Notes: generated by a model not told the origin, from the sequence alone. DNA of 7,455 nucleotides from Candidatus Anderseniibacteriota bacterium (GCA_003229735.1 QIFI01000072.1:1-7455); one strand, 5' to 3'; shown: positions 1 through 5,997, numbered from the stretch's first letter. A program made the numbers and translations.

Positions 1-854
1 GCAAATGCGTCATTTAGACCAACCTCTAGTCCGATGGCCTGGAGCTTAAATAAACTTTGTTCTATTTCGGCGCGGGCCTGCCGAGCTTCGGCTATTTGCT
101 GTTGATATTCGGCCTGCTCGGCCTGCTTGAGAGATAAGAATTTATTTTTATCAGTTTGCTTATTTTTTAAGTCGGATTTCTGATAACTTTGAGCTGATCT
201 TAATTGCTGTAAGGAATCCTGCTGTTGGCTTAACTTTTGCTGTTGTTCGGCCAGGCTATCCTGCTGATCCCGTAAATTATTGATCAGTTCTAAAGCGCCG
301 GCTTGAAGAGCCAGATAGGCCCGACGCTCGGAGAGCAAGTTGCTTAATGTGGCAGAGCCGAAGATGACTTCCAGTATGGGGGTATTTTCATGCTGATAGA
401 GCAGGCGCATGGTATTGCTTAGCCTGATTCGGGTGGAGGCTATATCTTCTTCCGTGGCTTGCATTTCCCGGTCAATTTCCTGGAGATCAGAATTGGTGAC
501 AACAATGGCCAGGGCAGTTTGCTCCAGGGCCAGGGCAGTAGTTTTTAATTCACCATTGATTTTAGATAGCTGGCTGGCGGCCAGGTCGGCTTGCCGGCCG
601 GCAGAATCGCGTTGAGAAGATAGGTCCTTAATTTGGGTATCGAGCTGTGACAGCTCGGTCTGTTTGGCTTCCAGCACATCCTGATTGGCCTGGAGCTGAT
701 TTTTAGCTTTCCGCGGGTCGATGGTTTCAGCTGGCTCGGCGGATGGATTGTCCGGGTCTGCCTGGGCCAACGCGGGCAGCGGAGAAATCAATACCGAGAC
801 TATCAGGAAAGCGGCGGGATAAGTTTTAAGCGGCAATAAGCGAGTTAATTTCAT
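1..854 (-). CDS. Secreted coiled-coil protein, PcsB/EnvC/CwlO-type peptidoglycan hydrolase N-terminal part (3' end outside window)
   Basis: Reading leftward from the ATG at 852-854, the frame stays open for 284 codons to the window edge, so the C-terminal part is missing. Residues 1-30 form a signal peptide: basic MKLTR, a hydrophobic core and PALA before a likely signal peptidase I cut at A30/Q31. Residues about 48-270 are Gln/Leu/Glu/Lys-rich coiled coil. In its middle, LLYQHENTPILEVIFGSATL and the following NLLSERRAY (about 151-180) match the hairpin region seen in PcsB, EnvC and CwlO cell-wall hydrolases or their activators. In such proteins the coiled coil regulates a C-terminal enzymatic domain (M23, CHAP, NlpC/P60 or transglycosylase); which one is here cannot be seen. 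It would act outside the membrane in wall remodelling or division. It is divergent from lexA. No Shine-Dalgarno is visible; TATACT lies 6 bases before the start. Family assignment is moderately sure, the gene itself very likely. Confidence 0.85.
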   Translation of the reverse strand, partial: MKLTRLLPLKTYPAAFLIVSVLISPLPALAQADPDNPSAEPAETIDPRKAKNQLQANQDVLEAKQTELSQLDTQIKDLSSQRDSAGRQADLAASQLSKINGELKTTALALEQTALAIVVTNSDLQEIDREMQATEEDIASTRIRLSNTMRLLYQHENTPILEVIFGSATLSNLLSERRAYLALQAGALELINNLRDQQDSLAEQQQKLSQQQDSLQQLRSAQSYQKSDLKNKQTDKNKFLSLKQAEQAEYQQQIAEARQARAEIEQSLFKLQAIGLEVGLNDAF

Positions 855-860
855 GTGAAT

Positions 861-866
861 AGTATA
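861..866 (-). promoter_or_regulatory. Candidate -10 element for the secreted coiled-coil gene
   Basis: On the minus strand this reads TATACT, one mismatch from TATAAT, and only 6 bases separate it from the ATG at 854. Transcription would then begin at or within a base or two of the start codon, giving a leaderless message. No good -35 hexamer is seen at 16-18 bases upstream, where the tandem repeat block lies. Position and sequence are observed; promoter function is inference. Confidence 0.3.
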
Positions 867-876
867 CCTTGAACCA

Positions 877-906
877 GTGAGTAGTTTGTAGTGAGTAGTT
901 TGTAGT
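877..906 (+). repeat. Tandem AGTAGTTTGTAGT repeat block, left of lexA
   Basis: A 14-base unit, GTGAGTAGTTTGTA, occurs twice perfectly in tandem (877-890 and 891-904), followed by a decayed continuation GTTGGCAGTTGTGG. The core 13-mer AGTAGTTTGTAGT is exact at 880-892 and 894-906, and again in the same orientation at 1622-1634 on the other side of lexA. It is purely intergenic. I associate such TAGTTTGTAGT low-complexity runs with CPR intergenic regions; their function is unknown. Confidence 0.85.
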
Positions 907-947
907 TGGCAGTTGTGGATAAAACTGGTTTAACGTCTTGATTTAGT

Positions 948-977
948 TTGTTACACTTGTGTTCGTGGAGCAATAAT
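948..977 (+). promoter_or_regulatory. Candidate lexA promoter
   Basis: TTGTTA (948-953) and AATAAT (972-977) are separated by 18 bases and could serve as -35 and -10. A start site about 7 bases downstream would fall near 984, only a few bases before the lexA ATG at 988, so the message would be nearly leaderless. TAATAT at 977-982 is an alternative -10. The candidate operator at 953-962 would lie in the spacer, a suitable place for repression. The hexamers are weak matches. Confidence 0.3.
953..962 (+). promoter_or_regulatory. lexA box: Candidate LexA operator (ACACTTGTGT)
   Basis: ACAC and GTGT form an inverted repeat around a 2-base centre, 25 bases before the lexA start. The right flank extends to GTTCG at 961-965, the complement of the CGAAC half-site of the Gram-positive SOS box; the left half does not match that consensus. 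LexA proteins normally repress their own gene from a palindrome in this position. Clade-specific LexA boxes vary, so this is a plausible but unproven autoregulatory site. Confidence 0.4.
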
Positions 978-987
978 AATATATATT

Positions 988-1605
988 ATGCCGATAACCA
1001 AGAGAGAGGAATTAACCAAGAAGCAAAGCAAGGCCCTGCATTGTATTCGGCAATTTCTAGCGGAGCACGATTACGCGCCCAGCTATCGGGACATTATGAG
1101 AGCGATGGGAATTAAATCTCCGGCGACAGCTTATAATCATGTACAGGCTCTGCGGGAAAAAGGGTATATCACATTGCGGGATGGACAGATGAGGAGCGTG
1201 AAGCTGACGGAAAAATCAGATATTTTTCAGAAGAGCGTGGAAATTCCCTTGATGGGATTAATAGCAGCCGGCCAGCCGATTGAGGCAATTCAGGATAAAA
1301 CTAATTTGGCGGTGCCGATTGAGTTATTGCCTCATCTTAATTGTTACGCGTTAAAAGTCAGCGGTGATTCGATGATTGATGATGGGATATTAGACGGGGA
1401 TTATGTGGTAGTGGAAAGAAATTTCTATCCGGAAAATGGTGAGGTGGTAGTGGCCCTGCTGGATAATGAAAATGCCACGCTAAAAAAATATTTTCGAGAG
1501 AAGAATCGGATTAGATTGCAACCGGCTAATAAGAGAATGAAACCAATTTATTCGAAGAATCCAGTGATTCAGGGAATTGTGCGGGCGGTGATGAGACGAT
1601 ACTAG
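988..1605 (+). CDS. lexA: SOS-response transcriptional repressor LexA
   Basis: The 205-residue product has normal LexA length and both domains. The N-terminal winged helix-turn-helix covers about residues 10-72; APSYRDIMRAMGIKSPATAY (30-49) contains the helix-turn-helix and KGYI (58-61) leads into the wing. The S24-type peptidase domain follows: the self-cleavage bond is A94-G95 within LMGLIAAGQP, the nucleophile S128 lies in SGDSM, and the general base K166 lies in ATLKKYF. The 38-residue gap between the two catalytic residues is as expected. RecA filaments on damaged DNA should trigger self-cleavage and derepress SOS genes. The gene stands alone on the plus strand, divergent from the envelope gene and convergent with rmuC, and is bracketed by direct repeats. 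No Shine-Dalgarno is close to the ATG; GGAG at 967-970 is 17 bases away. Stop is TAG. Confidence 0.97.
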   Translation: MPITKREELTKKQSKALHCIRQFLAEHDYAPSYRDIMRAMGIKSPATAYNHVQALREKGYITLRDGQMRSVKLTEKSDIFQKSVEIPLMGLIAAGQPIEAIQDKTNLAVPIELLPHLNCYALKVSGDSMIDDGILDGDYVVVERNFYPENGEVVVALLDNENATLKKYFREKNRIRLQPANKRMKPIYSKNPVIQGIVRAVMRRY

Positions 1606-1607
1606 TT

Positions 1608-1640
1608 GGTAGTTTGTAGTTAGTAGTTTGTAGTTTGTAG
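1608..1640 (+). repeat. Tandem AGTAGTTTGTAGT repeat block, right of lexA
   Basis: Starting two bases after the lexA stop, the units GGTAGTTTGTAGTT (1608-1621) and AGTAGTTTGTAGTT (1622-1635) and a partial TGTAG (1636-1640) lie in tandem. The core is the same, and in the same orientation, as in the block at 877-906, so lexA with its promoter is bracketed by direct repeats about 0.7 kb apart. The block fills almost the whole gap between convergent lexA and rmuC. No G+C-rich terminator hairpin is seen there. Confidence 0.85.
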
Positions 1641-1652
1641 AACTCATGAGTT
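1641..1652. repeat. 12-base perfect palindrome between lexA and rmuC
   Basis: AACTCATGAGTT equals its own reverse complement. It abuts the repeat block and overlaps the first two bases of the rmuC stop codon complement (1651-1653). A folded RNA would have at most a 4-base stem with a CATG loop and no U tract, so it is a poor intrinsic terminator. It may instead be a protein-binding site, or chance. Confidence 0.4.
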
Positions 1653-2688
1653 AGTTTGATTTCTCGATTTGGGGAGTTTCGGCGCCGGTGTCGATTTGGT
1701 CCAGGCGGTTATTGAATTTATCCAGACGGCGGGACGAATCGTCATAGCGATTTTTGGCGTTGGTTAAGTGGGTGCCAATCATGGCATAGTCTTTAGTGAA
1801 TTGGGTGAAATCGCGGCGGACCTGGCCGATACTGGCGATAATTTCTTTGGTTTTTTCTTCAATCTGCATCCCGCGAAGGCCAATTAAGACGGTTTGCAGG
1901 TAAGCCAGAAAGCTATTAGGAGAAACGGGCACAACTTTATGATTTAGGCTGAATTCCCATAAGGTCTGGCCGCTTGGATCATGAACCATAGTTTCGTAGT
2001 AGATGGCTTCGACGGGAATGTACATAAAGGCATAATCAAGAGTGTGATGCTGGGGAGAAATATATTTCTTACTAATATCAGAAATATGTTTTTTTAGATC
2101 GCGGAAGAAAGTCTGGCGGATAATTTTCCTTTGATTAGGGTCTTTGGCCTCAATAAATAACTGGTAGTTGGCCAGGGGGAATTTGGCATCAACGGCGACA
2201 ATGTAGCCATCCTGGAGCATGATAATGGCATCGGCGATATCACCGGTGTCAGGAAAAGTATGCTGGAGCTGGTATCTATCGCCGGGCAAGACATCGGACA
2301 GCAGGTTGGCTAATAATACTTCGCCAAAGCCGCCGCGGATTTTAGGATGACGAAGCATCTGCTGGAAGGATGATATTTCGTCATTGGTTTTTTGAATGGC
2401 GGCGGTGGCGGCTTTGAGCTGGCCTAAACCGGCGGCGACTTCCCGAACGGCTTTTTCCGAGTGGCCGACGCGCTGGCTGACAAATGATTTAGTGTCGTGC
2501 ATGGCCCGGGCATTTTCCTGAAGCCGCCGATCCATCTGCCGGCTGAATTGCTCTAACCAGCTGGTCATAGTGACCTGAAATTCGGCTTGCTTGTTTTTTG
2601 AAGAGGCCGGCCGGGATTTAATGACGAATAAAACTATAGCGCCGCCAATAGCTAGGCCAATTATGAGAATGAGTAATTCGGTAGCCAT
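1651..2688 (-). CDS. rmuC: RmuC family protein, membrane-anchored nuclease-fold protein
   Basis: Residues 4-23 form one hydrophobic N-terminal helix followed by KSRPASSKNK, consistent with a membrane anchor with the rest in the cytoplasm. A helical stretch (about 36-112) precedes the RmuC core. RGGFGEVLLANLL (118-130) matches the family's GxxGE motif, DAIIML (153-158) the conserved Asp segment, and VDAKFPL (166-172) the D-x-K motif; E123, D153, D167 and K169 are the probable PD-(D/E)xK-type residues, all present. FMYIPVEAIYY (221-231) and VVPVSPNSFLAYL (252-264) are also family-typical. RmuC limits inversions at short inverted repeats in E. coli; its exact activity is unsettled. At 345 residues it is shorter than E. 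coli RmuC. It is the last gene of a minus-strand operon, 10 bases after the preceding stop. The family call is secure. The start has no Shine-Dalgarno; TATAAT lies 9 bases before the ATG. Confidence 0.95.
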   Translation of the reverse strand: MATELLILIIGLAIGGAIVLFVIKSRPASSKNKQAEFQVTMTSWLEQFSRQMDRRLQENARAMHDTKSFVSQRVGHSEKAVREVAAGLGQLKAATAAIQKTNDEISSFQQMLRHPKIRGGFGEVLLANLLSDVLPGDRYQLQHTFPDTGDIADAIIMLQDGYIVAVDAKFPLANYQLFIEAKDPNQRKIIRQTFFRDLKKHISDISKKYISPQHHTLDYAFMYIPVEAIYYETMVHDPSGQTLWEFSLNHKVVPVSPNSFLAYLQTVLIGLRGMQIEEKTKEIIASIGQVRRDFTQFTKDYAMIGTHLTNAKNRYDDSSRRLDKFNNRLDQIDTGAETPQIEKSN

Positions 2689-2698
2689 AGCAGGTTAA
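2687..2698 (-). promoter_or_regulatory. TTAACCTGCTAT element overlapping the rmuC start
   Basis: This 12-base minus-strand sequence runs into the rmuC ATG and nearly copies the element at 3588-3599. A TATAAT hexamer directly precedes and overlaps it, 9 bases before the ATG, so an internal near-leaderless rmuC promoter is possible. The sequence match is observed; any function is inferred. Confidence 0.25.
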
Positions 2699-3583
2699 TT
2701 ATAGCGGCGGCGAAGGGATTGGGCTATTTTCCCGGGCCGGTGACAGCTGGCGTTCAGGCAGACTGCCCGGGGTTAGAGCGTCCGATGGCGGGTCAATATT
2801 GACCAGTTTATTTTGATCGTTGAAGTTGATGGTAAGTTCGAGAAGGTTATTGTCCGGCAGGTCGAGAGTAGTGTTAATGTATCGAACTTTATTTGACCAG
2901 GGAGTTATGGCCAGGGTGACCGGCAAATATTCCAAATCGGAAATGATGGCCCGGTAGGTGTTAAGTTGGGCATTGTCCAAACCTAAATCGGAGGTCAGAC
3001 CATCGATGAAAGTCAGAACTGCCGGAGGGGCAACGCGGGCGGCATAGGAGCGAAATTTCTGATCATTTATTTTTATTCGTTCAGAGCGAGAGACGCCGGT
3101 GAATAGGTTTTCATCGGCAGTTAAGTTATTCCTGCTAATTTTCCGGCCGCGAGGCAGTTCGATCCATTGTCCTTTGGTGGCGGCCAGGATAGGAAAAGCG
3201 GCGGGGGCTTTAGTGACCAGCAAGAAGGCTTTATCGCCGATTAATTTAACCTGGCCGGTAATTAGTAAAGTTAAACTTTCAGCTTGGGCGGTAATGGTGA
3301 TATCGGCGGATATGCTGGCCGGGGCGGCTGACTTATCATATATCCCATCCGCCTGGAATTGTAGTTGAGTTGGTTCACCAAGAAGCTGACTGGTGGCCGG
3401 GGCGTCAGTTAGAGTTATCACCGCGTTAAATTGCTGTGCTTCGGCGGACTGGAGATTATTAATGGCGCGTTTAATAACCAGCTCTGGACGAGACCACCAC
3501 CAGAAAACGCCGCCAATGATGATGATAAGCAAAAGCAGAAGAATAATCTTGCGGCCTAAGGAGCCCCCAATTAAATTTGCCAT
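2699..3583 (-). CDS. Membrane-anchored protein of unknown function, predicted beta-rich extracytoplasmic domain
   Basis: I do not recognise a named family. Residues 1-11 are polar to basic (ending LGRK) and 12-30 are strongly hydrophobic, ending in WWW; this is a signal anchor without a lipobox Cys. The rest (31-270) alternates short beta-type segments, for example NAVITLTDA, SADITITAQAESLTLLITGQ and KGQWIELP (137-144), with a helical stretch at 32-48. That pattern resembles LolA/LppX-like lipid-binding folds, but this is only an impression. The last 25 residues are Pro/Ser-rich and probably disordered. The product probably faces outward from the cytoplasmic membrane. It lies 30 bases after the stop of the large membrane protein gene and 10 bases before rmuC, so the three are probably co-transcribed. 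No Shine-Dalgarno is present; TTAATCTGCTAT upstream of its ATG nearly repeats the sequence upstream of rmuC. Confidence 0.85.
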   Translation of the reverse strand: MANLIGGSLGRKIILLLLLIIIIGGVFWWWSRPELVIKRAINNLQSAEAQQFNAVITLTDAPATSQLLGEPTQLQFQADGIYDKSAAPASISADITITAQAESLTLLITGQVKLIGDKAFLLVTKAPAAFPILAATKGQWIELPRGRKISRNNLTADENLFTGVSRSERIKINDQKFRSYAARVAPPAVLTFIDGLTSDLGLDNAQLNTYRAIISDLEYLPVTLAITPWSNKVRYINTTLDLPDNNLLELTINFNDQNKLVNIDPPSDALTPGSLPERQLSPARENSPIPSPPL

Positions 3584-3587
3584 TTCT

Positions 3588-3599
3588 ATAGCAGATTAA
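3588..3599 (-). promoter_or_regulatory. TTAATCTGCTAT element upstream of the anchored-protein gene
   Basis: The minus-strand sequence TTAATCTGCTAT ends 4 bases before the ATG of the 294-residue protein. TTAACCTGCTAT occurs at the next start, at 2687-2698, where its last two bases are the first two of the rmuC ATG. Eleven of twelve positions agree. It could be a translation-start or internal promoter element, or chance; no Shine-Dalgarno is present at either site. Confidence 0.25.
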
Positions 3600-3613
3600 A
3601 CGATGTGATAGAA

Positions 3614-5161
3614 TTACTCAATTATTTCTTCGCGGCGGTCGCGAACGAAATCAAACCATTCCTCGGTGATGTCGATGAGAATCTTAAAGGGAGCTTCCAG
3701 GACGCGATCCATAAAGAAGAGGAGGACATTCAATTGGCGGATATGCTGGGCCAGCCAGCGGCCGAATTCCAGAACGGGCAGAGCCAGGAAACTTAAAATA
3801 GCGGAGGTGGCAGTTTCTTTTTTGGGGATAATGCGCAAGTCATCCACCGAGCGGCGGATGCGAGTAGCCAGGAAGCTGACCAGCCCCAGGAAGACCACGA
3901 AGAAGAACATGGCCAGGAGTGAGAATTCAAGTTTATCTAAAAAGGTGAAAAGCAGCCAGAAGATGAACATGAATAGAATGGCGTAGAAGATAGCGAAGGC
4001 AGACCAGGTGGTGGTGCCATAGTGGCGGGGGGATGTGACTACCACGGTAGGCAGTTCTCCTTCACCGCTGACAATCTTTTTGAGCTGTTCGATAATTCCT
4101 TCAGTGTTTCTTTCACCAGGGACGCGGACTGTGGTGGCCAGGAAAAAAAGCAGGACGGGATGAAAAGTGATATTCGTGGCCAGGGCTAGAATATGAACCT
4201 GGCCCAGAATATATTTTTCGTAGGGAATTTCAACTACAAACGCCAGGAGAGTCTTAGTTAAAAAGAGAAAAAGAATACTGTGCCAGGCGCGTTTGGCGAT
4301 GCGGCCGCGGGTTAATTTAATGCGTTCATTAATCGCATCGCGAGCGACGGCTTCAAATTCAGATTCAGAATTGAGGCTATCGGCTTGATTAGAGGCGAGT
4401 ATATCCCGGAGGGTCAAATACGGAACGGCCACCGGACGCATAAGCCTGGTTAGCCGATCACGAGCGGGGTGGGCCAGCATTTGGGTAATTTTCTGTTGAA
4501 AGGAGGGCAGTTCCCGGGCAATAATATCAACTTCGGCCGGGGTTAATTCTTCTTTATCCCAGGTGGAAAAGTGGTTAACAAAATAGTGATAGGCCAATTC
4601 GTTGTTATCGGCGGCAAAGAGGGCCCGGTGGCAGGCCAGATAAAGTTGAGTGGGTCGATCTTCTTCGGCCACATAGTAATCAGACCAGACCACCCGCCGG
4701 TAGGTATCGTGATACATCAGGTGAACCAGCGCCTCCTGGCGGTGCGGGGGGTATAGTTCATGGTCGATAGAAGCGGCCACCAATTTTAGAAACCAGTCGG
4801 CCTGTTCTTGATCAAGATGAGAATAAATCTGTTTAGCTTTTTTAAGGCGCAAGCCAATTCGTACAGCGTATGATTTGGGGCAAGGTTTGATATAGTTGCC
4901 GCGAATTAGTTCCTGCAGGAGAGTGGTGGCGATGGTAATGGGGGGGCGGTCTTCAAATAAGCGGCGCTCTAAAATGCGCAGGATAGAGCCGCGGCGGAGG
5001 ATTTCTTCCTCATCCGGCTCTAAAGTATTGCGAAAGCGCTCATAAGCGAATGCGATGCGCCTGGTGGCTGAAGAGACTTGAATCAAATCCCCCGGCGGAG
5101 GGGTGGTGGCGGCGGGGCTAAAATAGCGCATGAAATCGGTAATGGTCTGGCGGGTTTCCAT
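3614..5161 (-). CDS. Multi-spanning membrane protein of unknown function with large N-terminal helical domain
   Basis: The 515-residue product has a long polar N-terminal region (1-290) rich in charged helices, then hydrophobic segments at about 294-312, 322-343, 386-408 and 411-433, and a further amphipathic or hydrophobic stretch at about 452-485. The C-terminal tail, DRVLEAPFKILIDITEEWFD (485-504) followed by a charged end RDRREEIIE, looks conserved in style. I associate this general architecture with unnamed CPR proteins but cannot give a family name. No catalytic motif, nucleotide-binding loop or transporter signature is seen. The even number of clear spans suggests that the N- and C-terminal regions share a side, probably cytoplasmic. 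It is the first gene of the operon leading into the anchored protein and rmuC. No Shine-Dalgarno precedes the ATG at 5159-5161. The gene is certain; its function is unknown. Confidence 0.9.
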   Translation of the reverse strand: METRQTITDFMRYFSPAATTPPPGDLIQVSSATRRIAFAYERFRNTLEPDEEEILRRGSILRILERRLFEDRPPITIATTLLQELIRGNYIKPCPKSYAVRIGLRLKKAKQIYSHLDQEQADWFLKLVAASIDHELYPPHRQEALVHLMYHDTYRRVVWSDYYVAEEDRPTQLYLACHRALFAADNNELAYHYFVNHFSTWDKEELTPAEVDIIARELPSFQQKITQMLAHPARDRLTRLMRPVAVPYLTLRDILASNQADSLNSESEFEAVARDAINERIKLTRGRIAKRAWHSILFLFLTKTLLAFVVEIPYEKYILGQVHILALATNITFHPVLLFFLATTVRVPGERNTEGIIEQLKKIVSGEGELPTVVVTSPRHYGTTTWSAFAIFYAILFMFIFWLLFTFLDKLEFSLLAMFFFVVFLGLVSFLATRIRRSVDDLRIIPKKETATSAILSFLALPVLEFGRWLAQHIRQLNVLLFFMDRVLEAPFKILIDITEEWFDFVRDRREEIIE

Positions 5162-5212
5162 GTATATACGGTAGCTAAATATTGAGCATTAGTCACGCGG
5201 AAGGGCCGTAAT

Positions 5213-5239
5213 AAATTTTAAATTTTAAATTTTAAATTT
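5213..5239. repeat. AAATTTT tandem array, 3.9 copies
   Basis: Three perfect 7-base AAATTTT units (5213-5219, 5220-5226, 5227-5233) are followed by AAATTT (5234-5239). Each A/T tract may be curved or easily melted. The array lies upstream of the 515-residue membrane protein gene and downstream of the 234-residue protein gene. Such arrays can change copy number by slippage. Confidence 0.9.
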
Positions 5240-5247
5240 CAAGTCAA
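5219..5247 (-). promoter_or_regulatory. Possible promoter for the membrane-protein/rmuC operon
   Basis: On the minus strand TTGACT (5242-5247) is a near-consensus -35. A 17-base spacer leads to AATTTA (5219-5224), an AT-rich but poor -10, inside the AAATTTT array. The region is the only spacer upstream of the three-gene operon long enough to hold a promoter. The low complexity of the array makes chance matches likely. Confidence 0.25.
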
Positions 5248-5286
5248 TGACTAAAATTCAAATGACTAAGGCGCTGTATTTTATAA

Positions 5287-5991
5287 TTAGTCTTTTTTGG
5301 GGGAATGTTTTTTTAAAAAGTCCTCAATGCTGATATGGGCCTGCCAGGCGTCTTTACCACGGTGCGCCAGGTCATCCGGCTGGTCATCGGCGCTGACGGG
5401 ACCATCTATGGTGAAGCCTAGTTTTTCCATGAGACGCGGATTGTTAGCCACTATCCATGAGGTGGCCGTAATTTCGGCCACATCTGATAATTCAGCTTCC
5501 GTCTTTAATCGATCAGAAAGTTCTGCCAGGGCAGTCTTAATCGCTCGTACTTTTTCGACGGTTGACAAGGTGCGGGCTGATTGGACATGCAAGTCAAGTG
5601 ATTCGCCCGCCACGGTGTAGCCAATGGTATTATCTTCATCAAGGGGAACAAATTGTTCTCCCATATCGGCTCGTTCGCGGGCTTCAACTTCCCGGGGTCC
5701 GAATTCACCGATAACTGTCTCGTGCCATCGGCGAGCCGCCTGACGAGCCAGCTCATCGTCCGGCAAGTCATGGGCGTCTTCGAGCCAGGCTAAATAATCA
5801 GCGAAAGCCTCTTCATTATCAGTAAAATGTTTGGCAATACTTTGCTCGGCTTGAGCGAGTAAGTGTTTCCGGGGAGTGCCATCCACACTTGAATCCTCCA
5901 TCACCTGGCGCATTCTGCCGACCAGGGCTGCCATTTGCGGATCACTCTCCGGCTGGGGCTGGATATTATTCTGGAATTTTTCAACAGACAT
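5287..5991 (-). CDS. Unrecognised 234-residue protein with possible GNAT-like C-terminal segment
   Basis: This soluble, acidic protein has no signal peptide or membrane segment. Residues 1-20 are polar and Pro/Gln-rich; 21-115 are mainly charged helix (for example DYLAWLEDAHDLPDDELARQ, 65-84). From about 130 the pattern LDLHV, then helix KVRAIKTALAELSDRL (147-162), then ITATSWIVANNPRLMEKLGF (174-193) resembles the final strand, helix and strand of GNAT-like acyltransferase folds, where a NPxLxxKLGF-type segment is common. A full N-terminal GNAT half with the acetyl-CoA loop (Q/RxxGxG/A) is not visible, so enzymatic activity is doubtful. The tail EDFLKKHSPKKD is lysine-rich. It is the last of three minus-strand genes, 36 bases after the previous stop. 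TATAGT lies 6 bases before its ATG and no Shine-Dalgarno is seen, so it may have its own leaderless promoter. Confidence 0.85.
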   Translation of the reverse strand: MSVEKFQNNIQPQPESDPQMAALVGRMRQVMEDSSVDGTPRKHLLAQAEQSIAKHFTDNEEAFADYLAWLEDAHDLPDDELARQAARRWHETVIGEFGPREVEARERADMGEQFVPLDEDNTIGYTVAGESLDLHVQSARTLSTVEKVRAIKTALAELSDRLKTEAELSDVAEITATSWIVANNPRLMEKLGFTIDGPVSADDQPDDLAHRGKDAWQAHISIEDFLKKHSPKKD

Positions 5992-5997
5992 GTTGTC

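Larger units (their letters stand above)
5189..5269. repeat. TTAGTCA / TGACTAA inverted motifs around an AT array
   Basis: TTAGTCA at 5189-5195 is inverted relative to TGACTAA at 5248-5254 and 5263-5269; the last two lie in the near-repeat TCAATGACTAA / CAAATGACTAA. The motifs bracket the AAATTTT array and make up much of the 125-base spacer between the two minus-strand gene groups. I associate ATGACTAA-type intergenic sequence with CPR genomes, where it seems to be a non-coding filler repeat; its role is unknown. Confidence 0.6.

Noticed and set aside
409..615. Plus-strand open frame of 68 codons
   Set aside because: Lies opposite the secreted coiled-coil gene, which has a signal peptide and family-like motifs; the plus frame gives a low-complexity Ser/Arg/Ala product.
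877..1640. CRISPR array or transposon ends around lexA
   Set aside because: The repeat units are short, tandem and without unique spacers; the two blocks are direct rather than inverted and no transposase is present.
3099..3986. Several plus-strand open frames opposite the anchored and multi-span protein genes
   Set aside because: They are antisense shadows; the minus-strand products have coherent membrane topology and operon spacing, the plus-strand ones do not.
5189..5269. Rho-independent terminator between the two minus-strand gene groups
   Set aside because: The inverted motifs are about 50 bases apart and AT-rich, with no G+C-rich stem followed by a T tract.
5505..5771. Second minus-strand frame of 88 codons within the 234-residue gene
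   Set aside because: Wholly nested in another frame of a longer coherent gene, with no start signal or recognisable product.
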